A DNA stretch of 8,345 nt from positions 1-8,345 of the forward strand of contig JAILNW010000191.1 in the NCBI GenBank assembly GCA_024691145.1. Reading direction: 5' to 3'. Positions within the stretch are counted from its first letter, which is position 1. Each line of letters begins with the position of its first letter. Made by a program: the position numbers and the translations under genes. This DNA comes from Lachnospiraceae bacterium. Its GTDB lineage: Bacteria; Bacillota; Clostridia; Lachnospirales; Lachnospiraceae. The notes under the pieces are model-generated. The model did no database searches. It saw nothing but the letters and a program-made list of their open reading frames with translations, and was not told the DNA's origin. Of the stretch, positions 1 to 6,728 are shown one piece after another.

Positions 1-705
1 GTAGTTATGGCTGTATTGGCAATGGTTTTTGTTTTGGGGGCTATTGTTAATACAATTTGCATTAAAGGCAAGAAAAACTTAAAAAAGGCTATTATGAATC
101 TTGAAAATACAAATGACATTTATTTAAAAAAAATGAAGAAAAATTTCTCTGACAAATGTAAAAATATGGAAAATGTTTATAATGTGGATAGCTTTGTGGA
201 TAAGTGTGTATATAACTATGAATTTTTGGGGATAAAATTATTCACACTAAAAAAAATATGTGGACAAGTAAGGGTAATAGTGTGGATGGTATCAATGTTG
301 TTCGTTGCTATAGCGTATTTTTACGATAGTGGAAAAAGTAACCTTTTATTAACAATTACCTGTTCGATTTTGTGTACAGGTTTCATGGAATTATTATTTA
401 AAAATGTGGATAATGTGGATGAAGGTAAAATGCTTAAGGCATATGCAACAGATTATTTGGAAAACAATATAAAAGCAAAGTATATTATTTCTAATAAAAA
501 TGACATAAATATAAAACCTATAAGTATAAATGAAAAAGAAGAAAAGAATGAAAAAGATGAGGTTACAGAAGACAAGCTCACTCCAAAGGAAAAAATAATA
601 AGAATAAGCAGAATTGATTGTGATGAAAAAAGAAAAAATAAAGAGAAAATACTGGAAAGCTGTAAAAATAATCTTATTGAGGAAATTTTAAGCGAAATCC
701 TATAA
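1..705 (+). CDS. Membrane protein of unknown function, 5' end outside window
   Basis: The frame is open to the left edge (GTA GTT precede the first ATG at base 7) and no ribosome binding site is visible, so the gene probably starts upstream; 232 residues are seen from base 7. Residues about 3-17 are hydrophobic and look like the end of a first membrane span. A basic segment follows (about 20-50), then a hydrophobic pair at about 87-106 and 112-131 separated by a short loop containing DSGK, which reads as a helical hairpin. The C-terminal hundred residues are highly charged and Lys/Glu-rich, so probably cytoplasmic and partly disordered. I recall similar uncharacterised proteins in Lachnospiraceae but no function. 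The stop is TAA at 703-705. No terminator is seen before the pgi promoter. Coding status is fairly sure; function is unknown. Confidence 0.75.
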   Translation, partial: VVMAVLAMVFVLGAIVNTICIKGKKNLKKAIMNLENTNDIYLKKMKKNFSDKCKNMENVYNVDSFVDKCVYNYEFLGIKLFTLKKICGQVRVIVWMVSMLFVAIAYFYDSGKSNLLLTITCSILCTGFMELLFKNVDNVDEGKMLKAYATDYLENNIKAKYIISNKNDINIKPISINEKEEKNEKDEVTEDKLTPKEKIIRISRIDCDEKRKNKEKILESCKNNLIEEILSEIL

Positions 706-717
706 TAGAAAAAAGAC

Positions 718-746
718 TTGATTAAAACACTTCAATTTGATAAAAT
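718..746 (+). promoter_or_regulatory. Sigma-A promoter of pgi
   Basis: The -35 box TTGATT (718-723) and -10 box TAAAAT (741-746) are separated by exactly 17 bases. Transcription should begin near 753, giving a leader of about 65 bases before the pgi start at 819. This is the only good promoter in the gap after the upstream gene. Confidence 0.7.
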
Positions 747-754
747 TATATCAA
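737..754. promoter_or_regulatory. Dyad over the pgi -10 box, possible operator
   Basis: TTGATA (737-742) and TATCAA (749-754) are perfect inverted repeats around a 6-base centre. The dyad covers the -10 box and the expected start of transcription, where a bound repressor would block polymerase. A TTGAT half-site also lies in the -35 box (718-722), 19 bases upstream. It does not match an operator I can name; the Rex consensus has TTGTTA-type half sites, which differ. Confidence 0.35.
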
Positions 755-758
755 TGAT

Positions 759-795
759 GTACATAGATGTACGAATAGCATCATGACAAATGTCA
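759..795 (+). repeat. Two dyads in the pgi leader
   Basis: GTACAT-AG-ATGTAC (759-772) and TGACA-AA-TGTCA (784-795) are both perfect short dyads with 2-base centres. In addition ATGATG (754-759) can pair with CATCAT (779-784) around the first dyad. They lie between the predicted transcription start and the ribosome binding site at 801-807, so they could be DNA operators or a small folded leader. Role not known. Confidence 0.35.
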
Positions 796-818
796 GTTGT
801 AAAGGAGTGTTTTAATTT

Positions 819-2171
819 ATGGCAAGTAATGTTTCTTTTGATTATTCATTGGCTAATGGATTTATAAGGGAAGATGAAATTAAGTATGCAAAGAAGATTG
901 CTGAGAATGCAAAAGAGGAACTTCTTAGCAGAACAGGAGCAGGTAATGATTTCTTAGGATGGATTGACCTTCCTGTTGATTATGACAAAGAAGAGTTTGA
1001 CAGAATTAAGAAAGCGGCAGAAAAGATACAGAAGGATTCAGATGTTTTATTGGTAATAGGAATCGGTGGTTCTTATCTTGGAGCAAGAGCTGCAATTGAA
1101 TTTTTAAGACACAGTTTCTATAATTCAGTATCTAAGGAGATAAGAAAGACTCCTGAGATTTATTATGTTGGTAACAACATAAGCAGCAGATACATTAAGC
1201 ATCTTATTGATGTTGTTGGAGACAGAGATTTCTCTATCAATATGATTAGTAAATCTGGTACAACTACTGAGCCTGCTATTGCATTCAGAGTATTTAAGAA
1301 GATTCTTATTGAGAAGTATGGCAAAGAAGAGGCTAATAAGAGAATATATGCAACTACAGACAAGGCAAGAGGAGCACTTAAGAATCTTGCAAATGAAGAA
1401 GGATATGAAAGTTTTGTAGTACCTGATGATGTAGGAGGAAGATTCTCAGTTCTTACAGCTGTTGGTTTACTTCCTATCGCTGTTAGTGGTGCAGATATAA
1501 CTAAGCTTATGGAAGGTGCGGCAAATATGCGTAAGAAGTGCCTTGAGAATGATTTTGAGAACAATGATGCAGTTAAATATGCAGCAGTTCGTAACATTCT
1601 TCTTAGAAAAGGAAAAAGCATAGAAATTCTTGCAAATTATGAGCCTTCTATTCATTACATTGCAGAATGGTGGAAGCAGTTATATGGAGAGAGTGAAGGA
1701 AAAGATCAGAAGGGTATTTTCCCTGCAGCGGTAGATCTTACAACAGATCTTCATTCTATGGGACAGTTCATCCAGGATGGACAGAGAACTATGTTTGAAA
1801 CAGTAATTAACCTTGAAGAGTCAAGTGAAGAGATTGTTCTTGAAGAGGAAGATGTTGATCTTGACGGACTTAACTATCTTGCAGGAAAGTCAGTTGACTT
1901 TATTAACAAGAGCGCTATGAAGGGTACTTTACTTGCACATACAGACGGACAGGTTCCTAACCTTATGGTTAACATTAAAGAGCAGGATGAATTAAGCCTT
2001 GGTGAATTATTCTATTTCTTCGAGTTTGCATGTGGTGTAAGCGGATACATGTTAGGTGTTAATCCATTTGACCAGCCAGGCGTTGAAAGCTATAAGAAGA
2101 ATATGTTTGCATTACTTGGAAAACCAGGTTTTGAGAAACAGAGAGAAGAATTATTAAAGAGACTTCAGTAA
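819..2171 (+). CDS. pgi: Glucose-6-phosphate isomerase
   Basis: A cytoplasmic enzyme that interconverts glucose 6-phosphate and fructose 6-phosphate in glycolysis and gluconeogenesis. The 450 residues match the usual length of the short Firmicutes form. The sugar-phosphate-binding SIS fold shows in GIGGSYLGAR (81-90) and SKSGTTTEPA (145-154). Both family signatures are present: DDVGGRFSVLTAVGLLP (203-219) and the C-terminal segment with PFDQPGVESYKK (416-427). Likely catalytic residues by family comparison are Glu291 (in GESEGKDQ), His312 (in DLHSMGQ) and Lys426. The start is fixed by AAAGGAG at 801-807, 11 bases before ATG. The gene appears monocistronic, with its own promoter and a strong terminator. 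An open frame on the opposite strand (1163-1621) is a shadow of this gene. Confidence 0.98.
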   Translation: MASNVSFDYSLANGFIREDEIKYAKKIAENAKEELLSRTGAGNDFLGWIDLPVDYDKEEFDRIKKAAEKIQKDSDVLLVIGIGGSYLGARAAIEFLRHSFYNSVSKEIRKTPEIYYVGNNISSRYIKHLIDVVGDRDFSINMISKSGTTTEPAIAFRVFKKILIEKYGKEEANKRIYATTDKARGALKNLANEEGYESFVVPDDVGGRFSVLTAVGLLPIAVSGADITKLMEGAANMRKKCLENDFENNDAVKYAAVRNILLRKGKSIEILANYEPSIHYIAEWWKQLYGESEGKDQKGIFPAAVDLTTDLHSMGQFIQDGQRTMFETVINLEESSEEIVLEEEDVDLDGLNYLAGKSVDFINKSAMKGTLLAHTDGQVPNLMVNIKEQDELSLGELFYFFEFACGVSGYMLGVNPFDQPGVESYKKNMFALLGKPGFEKQREELLKRLQ

Positions 2172-2183
2172 TTTATAAATTTA

Positions 2184-2218
2184 ATGGAAGTACAGCATGG
2201 GTTGTACTTCCATTTTTT
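2184..2218 (+). terminator. Intrinsic terminator of pgi
   Basis: An 11-bp perfect stem, ATGGAAGTACA (2184-2194) with TGTACTTCCAT (2203-2213), has an 8-base loop and runs into six T (2213-2218), 12 bases after the pgi stop. The convergent minus-strand gene ends at 2217, so the same hairpin lies just after its stop. Read on that strand it is followed by only moderately T-rich sequence, so it would be a weaker stop there. Confidence 0.9.
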
Positions 2219-2486
2219 AGTCCTCTTCGATAACATGGACTTCAAGATAGTCGAAGTCAATTGATTCAATAAAACTGTCCTGATAAAATCTTGTTTTGTC
2301 AAAGGTTTTAAACTGTTTAATATTGTTATCAAGCCATATGGGTTTTGATAAATCGAATTCATAGCAGGCGTAATCTATGCCAGAATAAACTTTTTTTGTC
2401 CTGTTTACATCAGTTCTGTCATCACAATAAGTAATATCCTTTAACATTTTATTATCTTTAAAAATTTTAAACCAGATTCTGAACAA
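2217..2486 (-). CDS. Small conserved-looking protein, TTG start
   Basis: An 89-residue protein read leftwards, beginning FRIWFKIFKDN and ending with the acidic VIEED. It has mixed charged and aromatic composition, no signal peptide and no membrane span, so it is probably a soluble cytoplasmic protein. Core elements include KPIWLD (48-53), KTRFYQD (64-70) and IDFDYLEVHVIEED (76-89). I recall similar small uncharacterised proteins from Clostridia but cannot verify that here. The frame stays open to an ATG at 2702, but that extension crosses this gene's own promoter and the divergent promoter and reads as AT-rich noise. The TTG at 2484-2486 has an AAAGGAAGG site 9 bases upstream and a promoter ending about 27 bases before it, so it is the likely start. 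Function unknown. Confidence 0.75.
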   Translation of the reverse strand: MFRIWFKIFKDNKMLKDITYCDDRTDVNRTKKVYSGIDYACYEFDLSKPIWLDNNIKQFKTFDKTRFYQDSFIESIDFDYLEVHVIEED

Positions 2487-2495
2487 AATAGCATA

Positions 2496-2504
2496 CCTTC
2501 CTTT
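2496..2504 (-). promoter_or_regulatory. Ribosome binding site fixing the TTG start
   Basis: Read on the minus strand the sequence is AAAGGAAGG, 9 bases ahead of the in-frame TTG at 2486. An ATG lying between them is out of frame. This site decides the start of the 89-residue protein. Confidence 0.65.
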
Positions 2505-2519
2505 GCAACTAATATTAAT

Positions 2520-2548
2520 ATAGTAATTCAGAATAAGAAAAATGTCAA
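2520..2548 (-). promoter_or_regulatory. Sigma-A promoter of the minus-strand small gene
   Basis: On the minus strand there is a perfect -35 box TTGACA (2548-2543), a 17-base spacer and a -10 box TACTAT (2525-2520). The predicted start of transcription is near 2513, leaving room for the ribosome binding site and a leader of about 27 bases. Confidence 0.8.
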
Positions 2549-2571
2549 TATAAGTATATGGCAAAAAACAG

Positions 2572-2600
2572 TTGTATTTATTTGGAAAATTATTTATAAT
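2572..2600 (+). promoter_or_regulatory. Sigma-A promoter of the CapA-dnaX-ybaB-recR unit
   Basis: TTGTAT (2572-2577), a 17-base spacer and a perfect TATAAT (2595-2600). Transcription should start near 2607. It is divergent from the minus-strand promoter, with 23 bases between the two -35 boxes. Because it lies here, any CapA start codon upstream of about 2607 can be excluded. Confidence 0.65.
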
Positions 2601-2652
2601 AAAAAATGTAATTATCTTTGTGAAGCACAGTAACCGGAGTGGAAATTTACAT

Positions 2653-4014
2653 ATGGATAAGAAAGGAGAAAGCACCATAGTTTTTCTATGGGTAGCTAAC
2701 ATTTTTATGAATTATATAAGTAAAGGTATGAAAAGACACAACTCGGGGAATAAGACAGGATTCAGGAATATATTACAAAAAGCTTCAATGGCATTTGCCA
2801 TTACAATTATAGCATTGAATGTTACAGGCTGCAAGAAAACACCAGTGGGAGGTGTTAATCTTGATGGTCTGGATATAGAGGAAATATCATCAACTGAGAA
2901 GCTTGTACAGACACCAAAGCCAACTGCAGAGGTAACAGAGGAACCAGCGGTAGATAATCTTTCAAATATGGAAGGATTGTCTGTAATAGCAGTTGGAGAT
3001 AATATTTATCATGATAATATTATAGAAAGTGGAAAATCAGATGATGGAACATACAATTATGATCATATATATAGCCATATTTCAGAAGAGATAGGAAGTG
3101 CTGATCTTGCAATTGTTAATCAGGAAACAGTTTTTTGCCCTACAGGAAAGAAACCTAAGGGATATCCGGAATTCTTAACACCTGTTGAAGCACTTGATGC
3201 CATGACAAAAGCAGGATTTAATGTATTTCTTATGGCAACTAACCATGCAGCAGATAATGGAACGGATGCAATATTATTTTCAATGAATCTTTTAAGGGGA
3301 TTTGATAATATAAATTATGTTGGTATTAATGAGAAAGAATCTGATAAAGATAATATAAAGATTATTGAACAGGAAGGTATTAAGGTTGCCATTCTCAACT
3401 ATACTGAAATTATGAATAAGTCTCTTAGCTCTAAGTATTCTTATATGGTTAACAGACTTAAAGAGGACCGTTTGAGAACAGACATAAAAAAGGCAAAGGA
3501 AGAAGCAGATGTTGTAATGGTATTTCCACATTGGGGAACAGAGTATTCACATGATGTTTCTGATTCCCAGAAAAAGTGGACAAATATCATGGTTGAAGAG
3601 GGTGCTGATGTAATTATTGGTACTCATCCTCATGTAATTCAGCCTGTGGATGTGCTTACTTCACAAGATGGTCATAAGACATTGGTATACTATTCCCTTG
3701 GAAACTTTGTATCAAGACAGATAGAGGGTCCACGTTTATTAGGGGGAATGGCCAAAATGGTATTTAATAAGACAGAGGATGGAAGTGTAAAGATAACTTA
3801 TGCTTCAGTAACTCCTCTTATGATGCACTATGAGCAGTATCCATCACGTAATACTGCTATATATAAACTGGAAGATTATACACCTGAACTTTCTGCAGCA
3901 CATGGAGTAAAGTACTATGAATCATTAGGAGAATACTCTCATGAGCAGATACTTGAACTTTCACAGAGCATTTTCCAGACAACTACAGAGCGCATTATAG
4001 AAATACCAGAATAG
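2653..4014 (+). CDS. CapA-family (PgsA-like) metallophosphoesterase-fold predicted lipoprotein
   Basis: A member of the CapA/PGA_cap family, named for poly-gamma-glutamate capsule export, which has a calcineurin-like phosphoesterase fold. From 2653 it has 453 residues. Family motifs appear in order: GDN (115-117), NQE (156-158, usually NLE), TNHAADNG (196-203), HWGTE (293-297), GTHPHVIQP (323-331) and SLGNF (348-352). A hydrophobic stretch ending VTGC is a lipobox, so the mature protein is probably tethered to the outer membrane face. A Thr/Pro/Glu-rich linker follows the cysteine. The start is uncertain. ATG 2653 has GGAGTGG 10 bases upstream but puts the cysteine at residue 60. ATG 2707 and 2728 put it at 42 and 35, more usual for a lipoprotein, but lack a well-placed site. 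No other capsule genes are near, so an actual capsule role is only a family-based guess. Confidence 0.9.
   Translation: MDKKGESTIVFLWVANIFMNYISKGMKRHNSGNKTGFRNILQKASMAFAITIIALNVTGCKKTPVGGVNLDGLDIEEISSTEKLVQTPKPTAEVTEEPAVDNLSNMEGLSVIAVGDNIYHDNIIESGKSDDGTYNYDHIYSHISEEIGSADLAIVNQETVFCPTGKKPKGYPEFLTPVEALDAMTKAGFNVFLMATNHAADNGTDAILFSMNLLRGFDNINYVGINEKESDKDNIKIIEQEGIKVAILNYTEIMNKSLSSKYSYMVNRLKEDRLRTDIKKAKEEADVVMVFPHWGTEYSHDVSDSQKKWTNIMVEEGADVIIGTHPHVIQPVDVLTSQDGHKTLVYYSLGNFVSRQIEGPRLLGGMAKMVFNKTEDGSVKITYASVTPLMMHYEQYPSRNTAIYKLEDYTPELSAAHGVKYYESLGEYSHEQILELSQSIFQTTTERIIEIPE
2675..2691 (+). other. Small hairpin near the CapA start codons
   Basis: CCATAG (2675-2680), five T, and CTATGG (2686-2691) form a perfect 6-bp hairpin just after a strong AAAGGAG (2662-2668) that has no ATG, GTG or TTG at a workable distance in the CapA frame. 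CCATA can alternatively pair with TATGG (2652-2656), which contains the ATG at 2653. Whether this matters for translation is not known. Confidence 0.3.
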
Positions 4015-4044
4015 ACATATTAGATTTAAGGAAGGACAGAATAT

Positions 4045-5631
4045 ATGTCATATGTAGCTTTATATAGAAAGTTCAGACCTGGTGAATTTGAAGATGTAAA
4101 AGGACAGGAACATATAATTAAGGCTTTAAAAAACCAGGTAAAGACAGACAGAATAGGACACGCATATATGTTTTCCGGAACAAGAGGAACAGGTAAGACA
4201 ACAGTGGCCAAGATTATGGCTAAGGCTGTTAATTGTGAGAATCCTGTTGATGGAAGCCCATGTAATAAGTGCGCCATCTGTCAGAGTATTAATAATCATA
4301 CTTCACTCAATGTTATTGAGATTGATGCTGCCTCTAATAATGGTGTTGATAATATAAGACAGATTGTTGATGAGGTGCAGTATTCTCCAACAGAAGGAAA
4401 GTACAAAGTATATATTATTGACGAGGTTCATATGTTATCTACAGGAGCATTTAATGCCTTGTTAAAGACACTTGAGGAACCACCGGCATATGTTATATTT
4501 ATTCTTGCTACAACGGAACCACATAAGATTCCTGTAACTATTTTATCAAGATGCCAGCGTTATGAATTTAAGAGAATGCAGGTTTCAACAATTGTAGAAA
4601 GAATTAATGAACTTGCAGTTAAGGAAAATGTTGATATAGAAGAAAGAGCTGCTTTGTATATTGCAAAAATGGCAGATGGAGCCATGCGTGATGCTTTAAG
4701 TCTCCTTGACCAGTGCCTTGCATTTTATCAGGGAGAGAAACTTACTCATGAAAAAGTACTTGAGGTACTTGGAGCAGTTGATAATGAAGTATTTATGCAA
4801 ATGTTTGAGTGTATTTCCCAGGGAAAGGTATCAAAGGGACTAGGGGTAATAGATGATATAATTGCAGAAGGAAAGGATCTTTCACAATTTGTTATTAATT
4901 TTACCTGGTTTATGCGTAATATAATGATTATTAAAAGTACCCAGAATACAAAAGATATTGTTGATATGACAGAGGAGAAGATTCTTGAGTTAAGAAATAT
5001 GGCAGCAAATGTGGATGTAGACACACTTATGAGATATATAAGAATTTTTTCAGAGCTGTCAAATCAGTTAAAATATGCAACACAAAAAAGAGTGGTACTT
5101 GAAGCAGCATTTATTAAGATGTGCAAGCCTCAGATGGAAGATAATATAGAATCTTTGAATAACAGGATTGCAATTATTGAGAATAAGATAGAGAATGGAA
5201 TAATTACAACAGGTAAAGCTGTAGCTGAAACAGAAGAGAGTATTAGAAAAGATTCTGAGGAAGATAAAAAAGAACAGCTTTCTGCAGAGGAAAAGAAAGA
5301 ATTATTGGACGCTCTTCCACAGGAGATGCAGCAGATTGCAGCAAAGTGGAACGACATAGTTATGAAGGTATCCATTACCATAAGGGAATTTGTTAAAAAA
5401 GCTTATCCATCAGTAGGCAATAATAATGAGCTTATACTTAATTTTAACGATGCTCTGGCATATGAATTTGTCAGCAAAGAAGCTCATCTTGCGGAAATAG
5501 CAGATATTGTAATAACTACTGTTAATAAGAATATAGTTGTAAAAACTAACTTAAGTCATAAATCTGGAGATAAGAATGATATGATTGATATATCCAAGCT
5601 GATTAATGCAGAAGTGACTTATGTAGAGTAA
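4045..5631 (+). CDS. dnaX: DNA polymerase III gamma/tau subunit (clamp loader ATPase)
   Basis: The motor subunit of the clamp loader, which opens the beta clamp and loads it on primed DNA; tau also links the loader to the polymerase. It is 528 residues long. Walker A is GTRGTGKT (45-52). A zinc module has Cys64, 73, 76 and 79. The Walker B region is VYIIDEVHML (122-131), with sensor 1 near ATTEPHK, the SRC motif at 168-170, and sensor 2 in GAMRDALSLLDQ (212-223). A charged Lys/Glu-rich linker (about 395-425) leads to a folded C-terminal region (about 430-505), so this is the long tau form. AAGGAAGG (4028-4035) lies 9 bases before ATG. The gene starts 30 bases after the CapA stop with no terminator between, suggesting cotranscription. 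A6 runs in the linker are not in the phase needed for the E. coli-type frameshift, so a short gamma form is not evident. Confidence 0.98.
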   Translation: MSYVALYRKFRPGEFEDVKGQEHIIKALKNQVKTDRIGHAYMFSGTRGTGKTTVAKIMAKAVNCENPVDGSPCNKCAICQSINNHTSLNVIEIDAASNNGVDNIRQIVDEVQYSPTEGKYKVYIIDEVHMLSTGAFNALLKTLEEPPAYVIFILATTEPHKIPVTILSRCQRYEFKRMQVSTIVERINELAVKENVDIEERAALYIAKMADGAMRDALSLLDQCLAFYQGEKLTHEKVLEVLGAVDNEVFMQMFECISQGKVSKGLGVIDDIIAEGKDLSQFVINFTWFMRNIMIIKSTQNTKDIVDMTEEKILELRNMAANVDVDTLMRYIRIFSELSNQLKYATQKRVVLEAAFIKMCKPQMEDNIESLNNRIAIIENKIENGIITTGKAVAETEESIRKDSEEDKKEQLSAEEKKELLDALPQEMQQIAAKWNDIVMKVSITIREFVKKAYPSVGNNNELILNFNDALAYEFVSKEAHLAEIADIVITTVNKNIVVKTNLSHKSGDKNDMIDISKLINAEVTYVE

Positions 5632-5651
5632 ATATAAGGAGGATTTTTAAA

Positions 5652-6014
5652 ATGGCAAAAAGAGGCGGTTTTGGTGGCGGAATGCCAGGAAACATGAATA
5701 ACCTGATGAAACAGGCTCAGAGAATGCAGAAGCAGATGGAAGAGAAAACTAAAGAGATAGAAGAGAAAGAATGGGAAGCATCAGCAGGCGGCGGTGCTGT
5801 AACTGTTACTGTATCAGGTAAAAAGGAAATTACAAGTGTTAAATTATCAAAAGAGGTTGTAGATCCTGATGATATAGAGATGCTAGAAGATCTTATTATG
5901 GCAGCTGCTAATGAAGCTTTAAGAAAAATGGAAGAAGAGTCTTCTGAAGCAATGAGTTCAATTACAAGCGGGCTTGGCGGACTCGGTGGACTTGGCGGAG
6001 GCTTACCTTTCTAA
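5652..6014 (+). CDS. ybaB: YbaB/EbfC family nucleoid-associated protein
   Basis: A small DNA-binding protein that in other bacteria binds as a dimer with little sequence preference and is linked to nucleoid organisation and recombination repair through its conserved pairing with recR. It has 120 residues, near the family norm. A Gly/Met-rich start (MAKRGGFGGGMPGNM) is followed by an amphipathic coiled helix (about 16-42, with QAQRMQKQMEEK), the core beta segment GGGAVTVTVSGKKEI (46-60), the family's VVDPDD turn (69-74), and a second helix to about 100. The tail is a Gly-Leu repeat ending GGGLPF. AAGGAGG (5636-5642) sits 9 bases before ATG and 21 bases separate this gene from dnaX, so the three genes form one unit. 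Confidence 0.96.
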   Translation: MAKRGGFGGGMPGNMNNLMKQAQRMQKQMEEKTKEIEEKEWEASAGGGAVTVTVSGKKEITSVKLSKEVVDPDDIEMLEDLIMAAANEALRKMEEESSEAMSSITSGLGGLGGLGGGLPF

Positions 6015-6015
6015 T

Positions 6016-6612
6016 ATGGATTTATATAGCAGTCATATAAGCAAATTAATAGAAGAACTTCAAAGACTGCCTGGAATAGGCACAAAGAGCGCACAGCGTA
6101 TGGCATTTCATATTGTGAACATGCCTAAGGAACAGGTAGATAATCTTGCCAATGCAATAATAAATGCGAAGAACAATGTAAAATACTGCAAAGATTGTTA
6201 TACACTTACAGACAGAGAAGTCTGCCCTATTTGTGCAAATGAAAAAAGAAATCATCACATAATTATGGTGGTGGAAAATACAAGAGATCTTGCAGCATAT
6301 GAAAAGACCCAGAAGTATGAAGGGGTTTATCATGTGCTTCATGGAGCCATATCCCCTATGCTTGGTATAGGACCTGGTGATATAAAACTTAAAGAATTAA
6401 TAACAAGGCTTCAGAAAGACGTTGAAGAAGTAATAATAGCAACAAATTCAAGCCTTGAAGGTGAAACAACAGCTATGTATATAAGCAAACTTATTAAACC
6501 AACCGGAATAAAGGTTACAAGAATTGCAAGTGGTGTTCCTGTTGGAGGAGATCTTGAGTATATTGATGAAGTGACACTGTTAAGAGCATTAGATGGAAGA
6601 ATTGAATTATAA
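6016..6612 (+). CDS. recR: Recombination mediator RecR
   Basis: Works with RecO (and RecF) to load RecA on SSB-coated single-stranded DNA in gap repair; RecR forms a ring that clamps DNA. At 198 residues it is the normal family length. The helix-hairpin-helix is LPGIGTKSAQRMA (18-30), a zinc finger has Cys58, 61, 70 and 73, the Toprim domain begins at IIMVVENTRDLAAYE (82-96) and includes the SPMLGIGPGD loop (113-122), and the C-terminal ATNSSLEGE and ASGVPVGGDLEY motifs are intact. The chosen ATG is 1 base after the ybaB stop. The frame also stays open to a TTG at 5974 inside ybaB, but that would add 14 unusual residues before the normal RecR start. GGAGG at 5997-6001, coding for part of the YbaB Gly tail, is 14 bases upstream, so translational coupling to ybaB is likely. 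Confidence 0.97.
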   Translation: MDLYSSHISKLIEELQRLPGIGTKSAQRMAFHIVNMPKEQVDNLANAIINAKNNVKYCKDCYTLTDREVCPICANEKRNHHIIMVVENTRDLAAYEKTQKYEGVYHVLHGAISPMLGIGPGDIKLKELITRLQKDVEEVIIATNSSLEGETTAMYISKLIKPTGIKVTRIASGVPVGGDLEYIDEVTLLRALDGRIEL

Positions 6613-6618
6613 ATAATC

Positions 6619-6646
6619 AAGGCAGGTACAGGATTGTATCTGCCTT
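6619..6646 (+). terminator. Hairpin after recR, weak intrinsic terminator
   Basis: A 12-bp stem pairs 6619-6630 with 6635-6646 (AAGGCAGGTACA with TGTATCTGCCTT, one G-U pair) around a 4-base loop, 6 bases after the recR stop. The stem is strong but is followed by AAATAATGG, not a T run, so it may protect the mRNA 3' end or terminate only partly. The wobble pair is allowed only in plus-strand RNA, which fits a recR transcript element. Confidence 0.5.
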
Positions 6647-6682
6647 AAATAATGGTTCCTGTTCACAGGTGCAGAATAATAC

Positions 6683-6728
6683 AAAAAATAAGAGAAGTCC
6701 AAAAAGCGGGAACTAAAGGACTTCTCTT
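6683..6728 (-). terminator. Intrinsic terminator reading leftwards
   Basis: On the minus strand AAGAGAAGTCC pairs with GGACTTCTCTT (6728-6718 with 6700-6690; 11 perfect base pairs) around a 17-base loop, followed by A and six T (6688-6683). On the plus strand the same stem is followed by CTCTCTACTACG, not a T run. The asymmetry indicates that a leftward transcript ends here, although no minus-strand protein gene precedes it. Confidence 0.65.

Noticed and set aside
1163..1621. A 152-codon minus-strand open frame inside pgi
   Set aside because: It lies wholly within a certain gene, its product is low-quality Leu/Ser-rich sequence, and no promoter or ribosome binding site serves it.
2486..2702. 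Upstream extension of the minus-strand small protein to an ATG at 2702
   Set aside because: The extension would translate through two promoters, and its sequence is hydrophobic AT-rich noise unlike the compact C-terminal part.
2607..2707. Riboswitch ahead of the CapA gene
   Set aside because: I compared the leader by memory with c-di-GMP, lysine, SAM, cobalamin and other classes and found no matching conserved core; only a 6-bp hairpin stands out.
4026..4277. Minus-strand open frames opposite dnaX and recR
   Set aside because: They are shadows of well-identified genes, with no promoter, ribosome binding site or recognisable product.
5261..5275. A6-G run in the dnaX linker as a possible -1 frameshift site making gamma
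   Set aside because: The zero frame reads GAT AAA AAA GAA, so the A AAA AAG slip heptamer is out of phase. The A6 runs near 5083 and 5395 are also in the wrong phase. Transcript slippage remains possible but nothing specific supports it.
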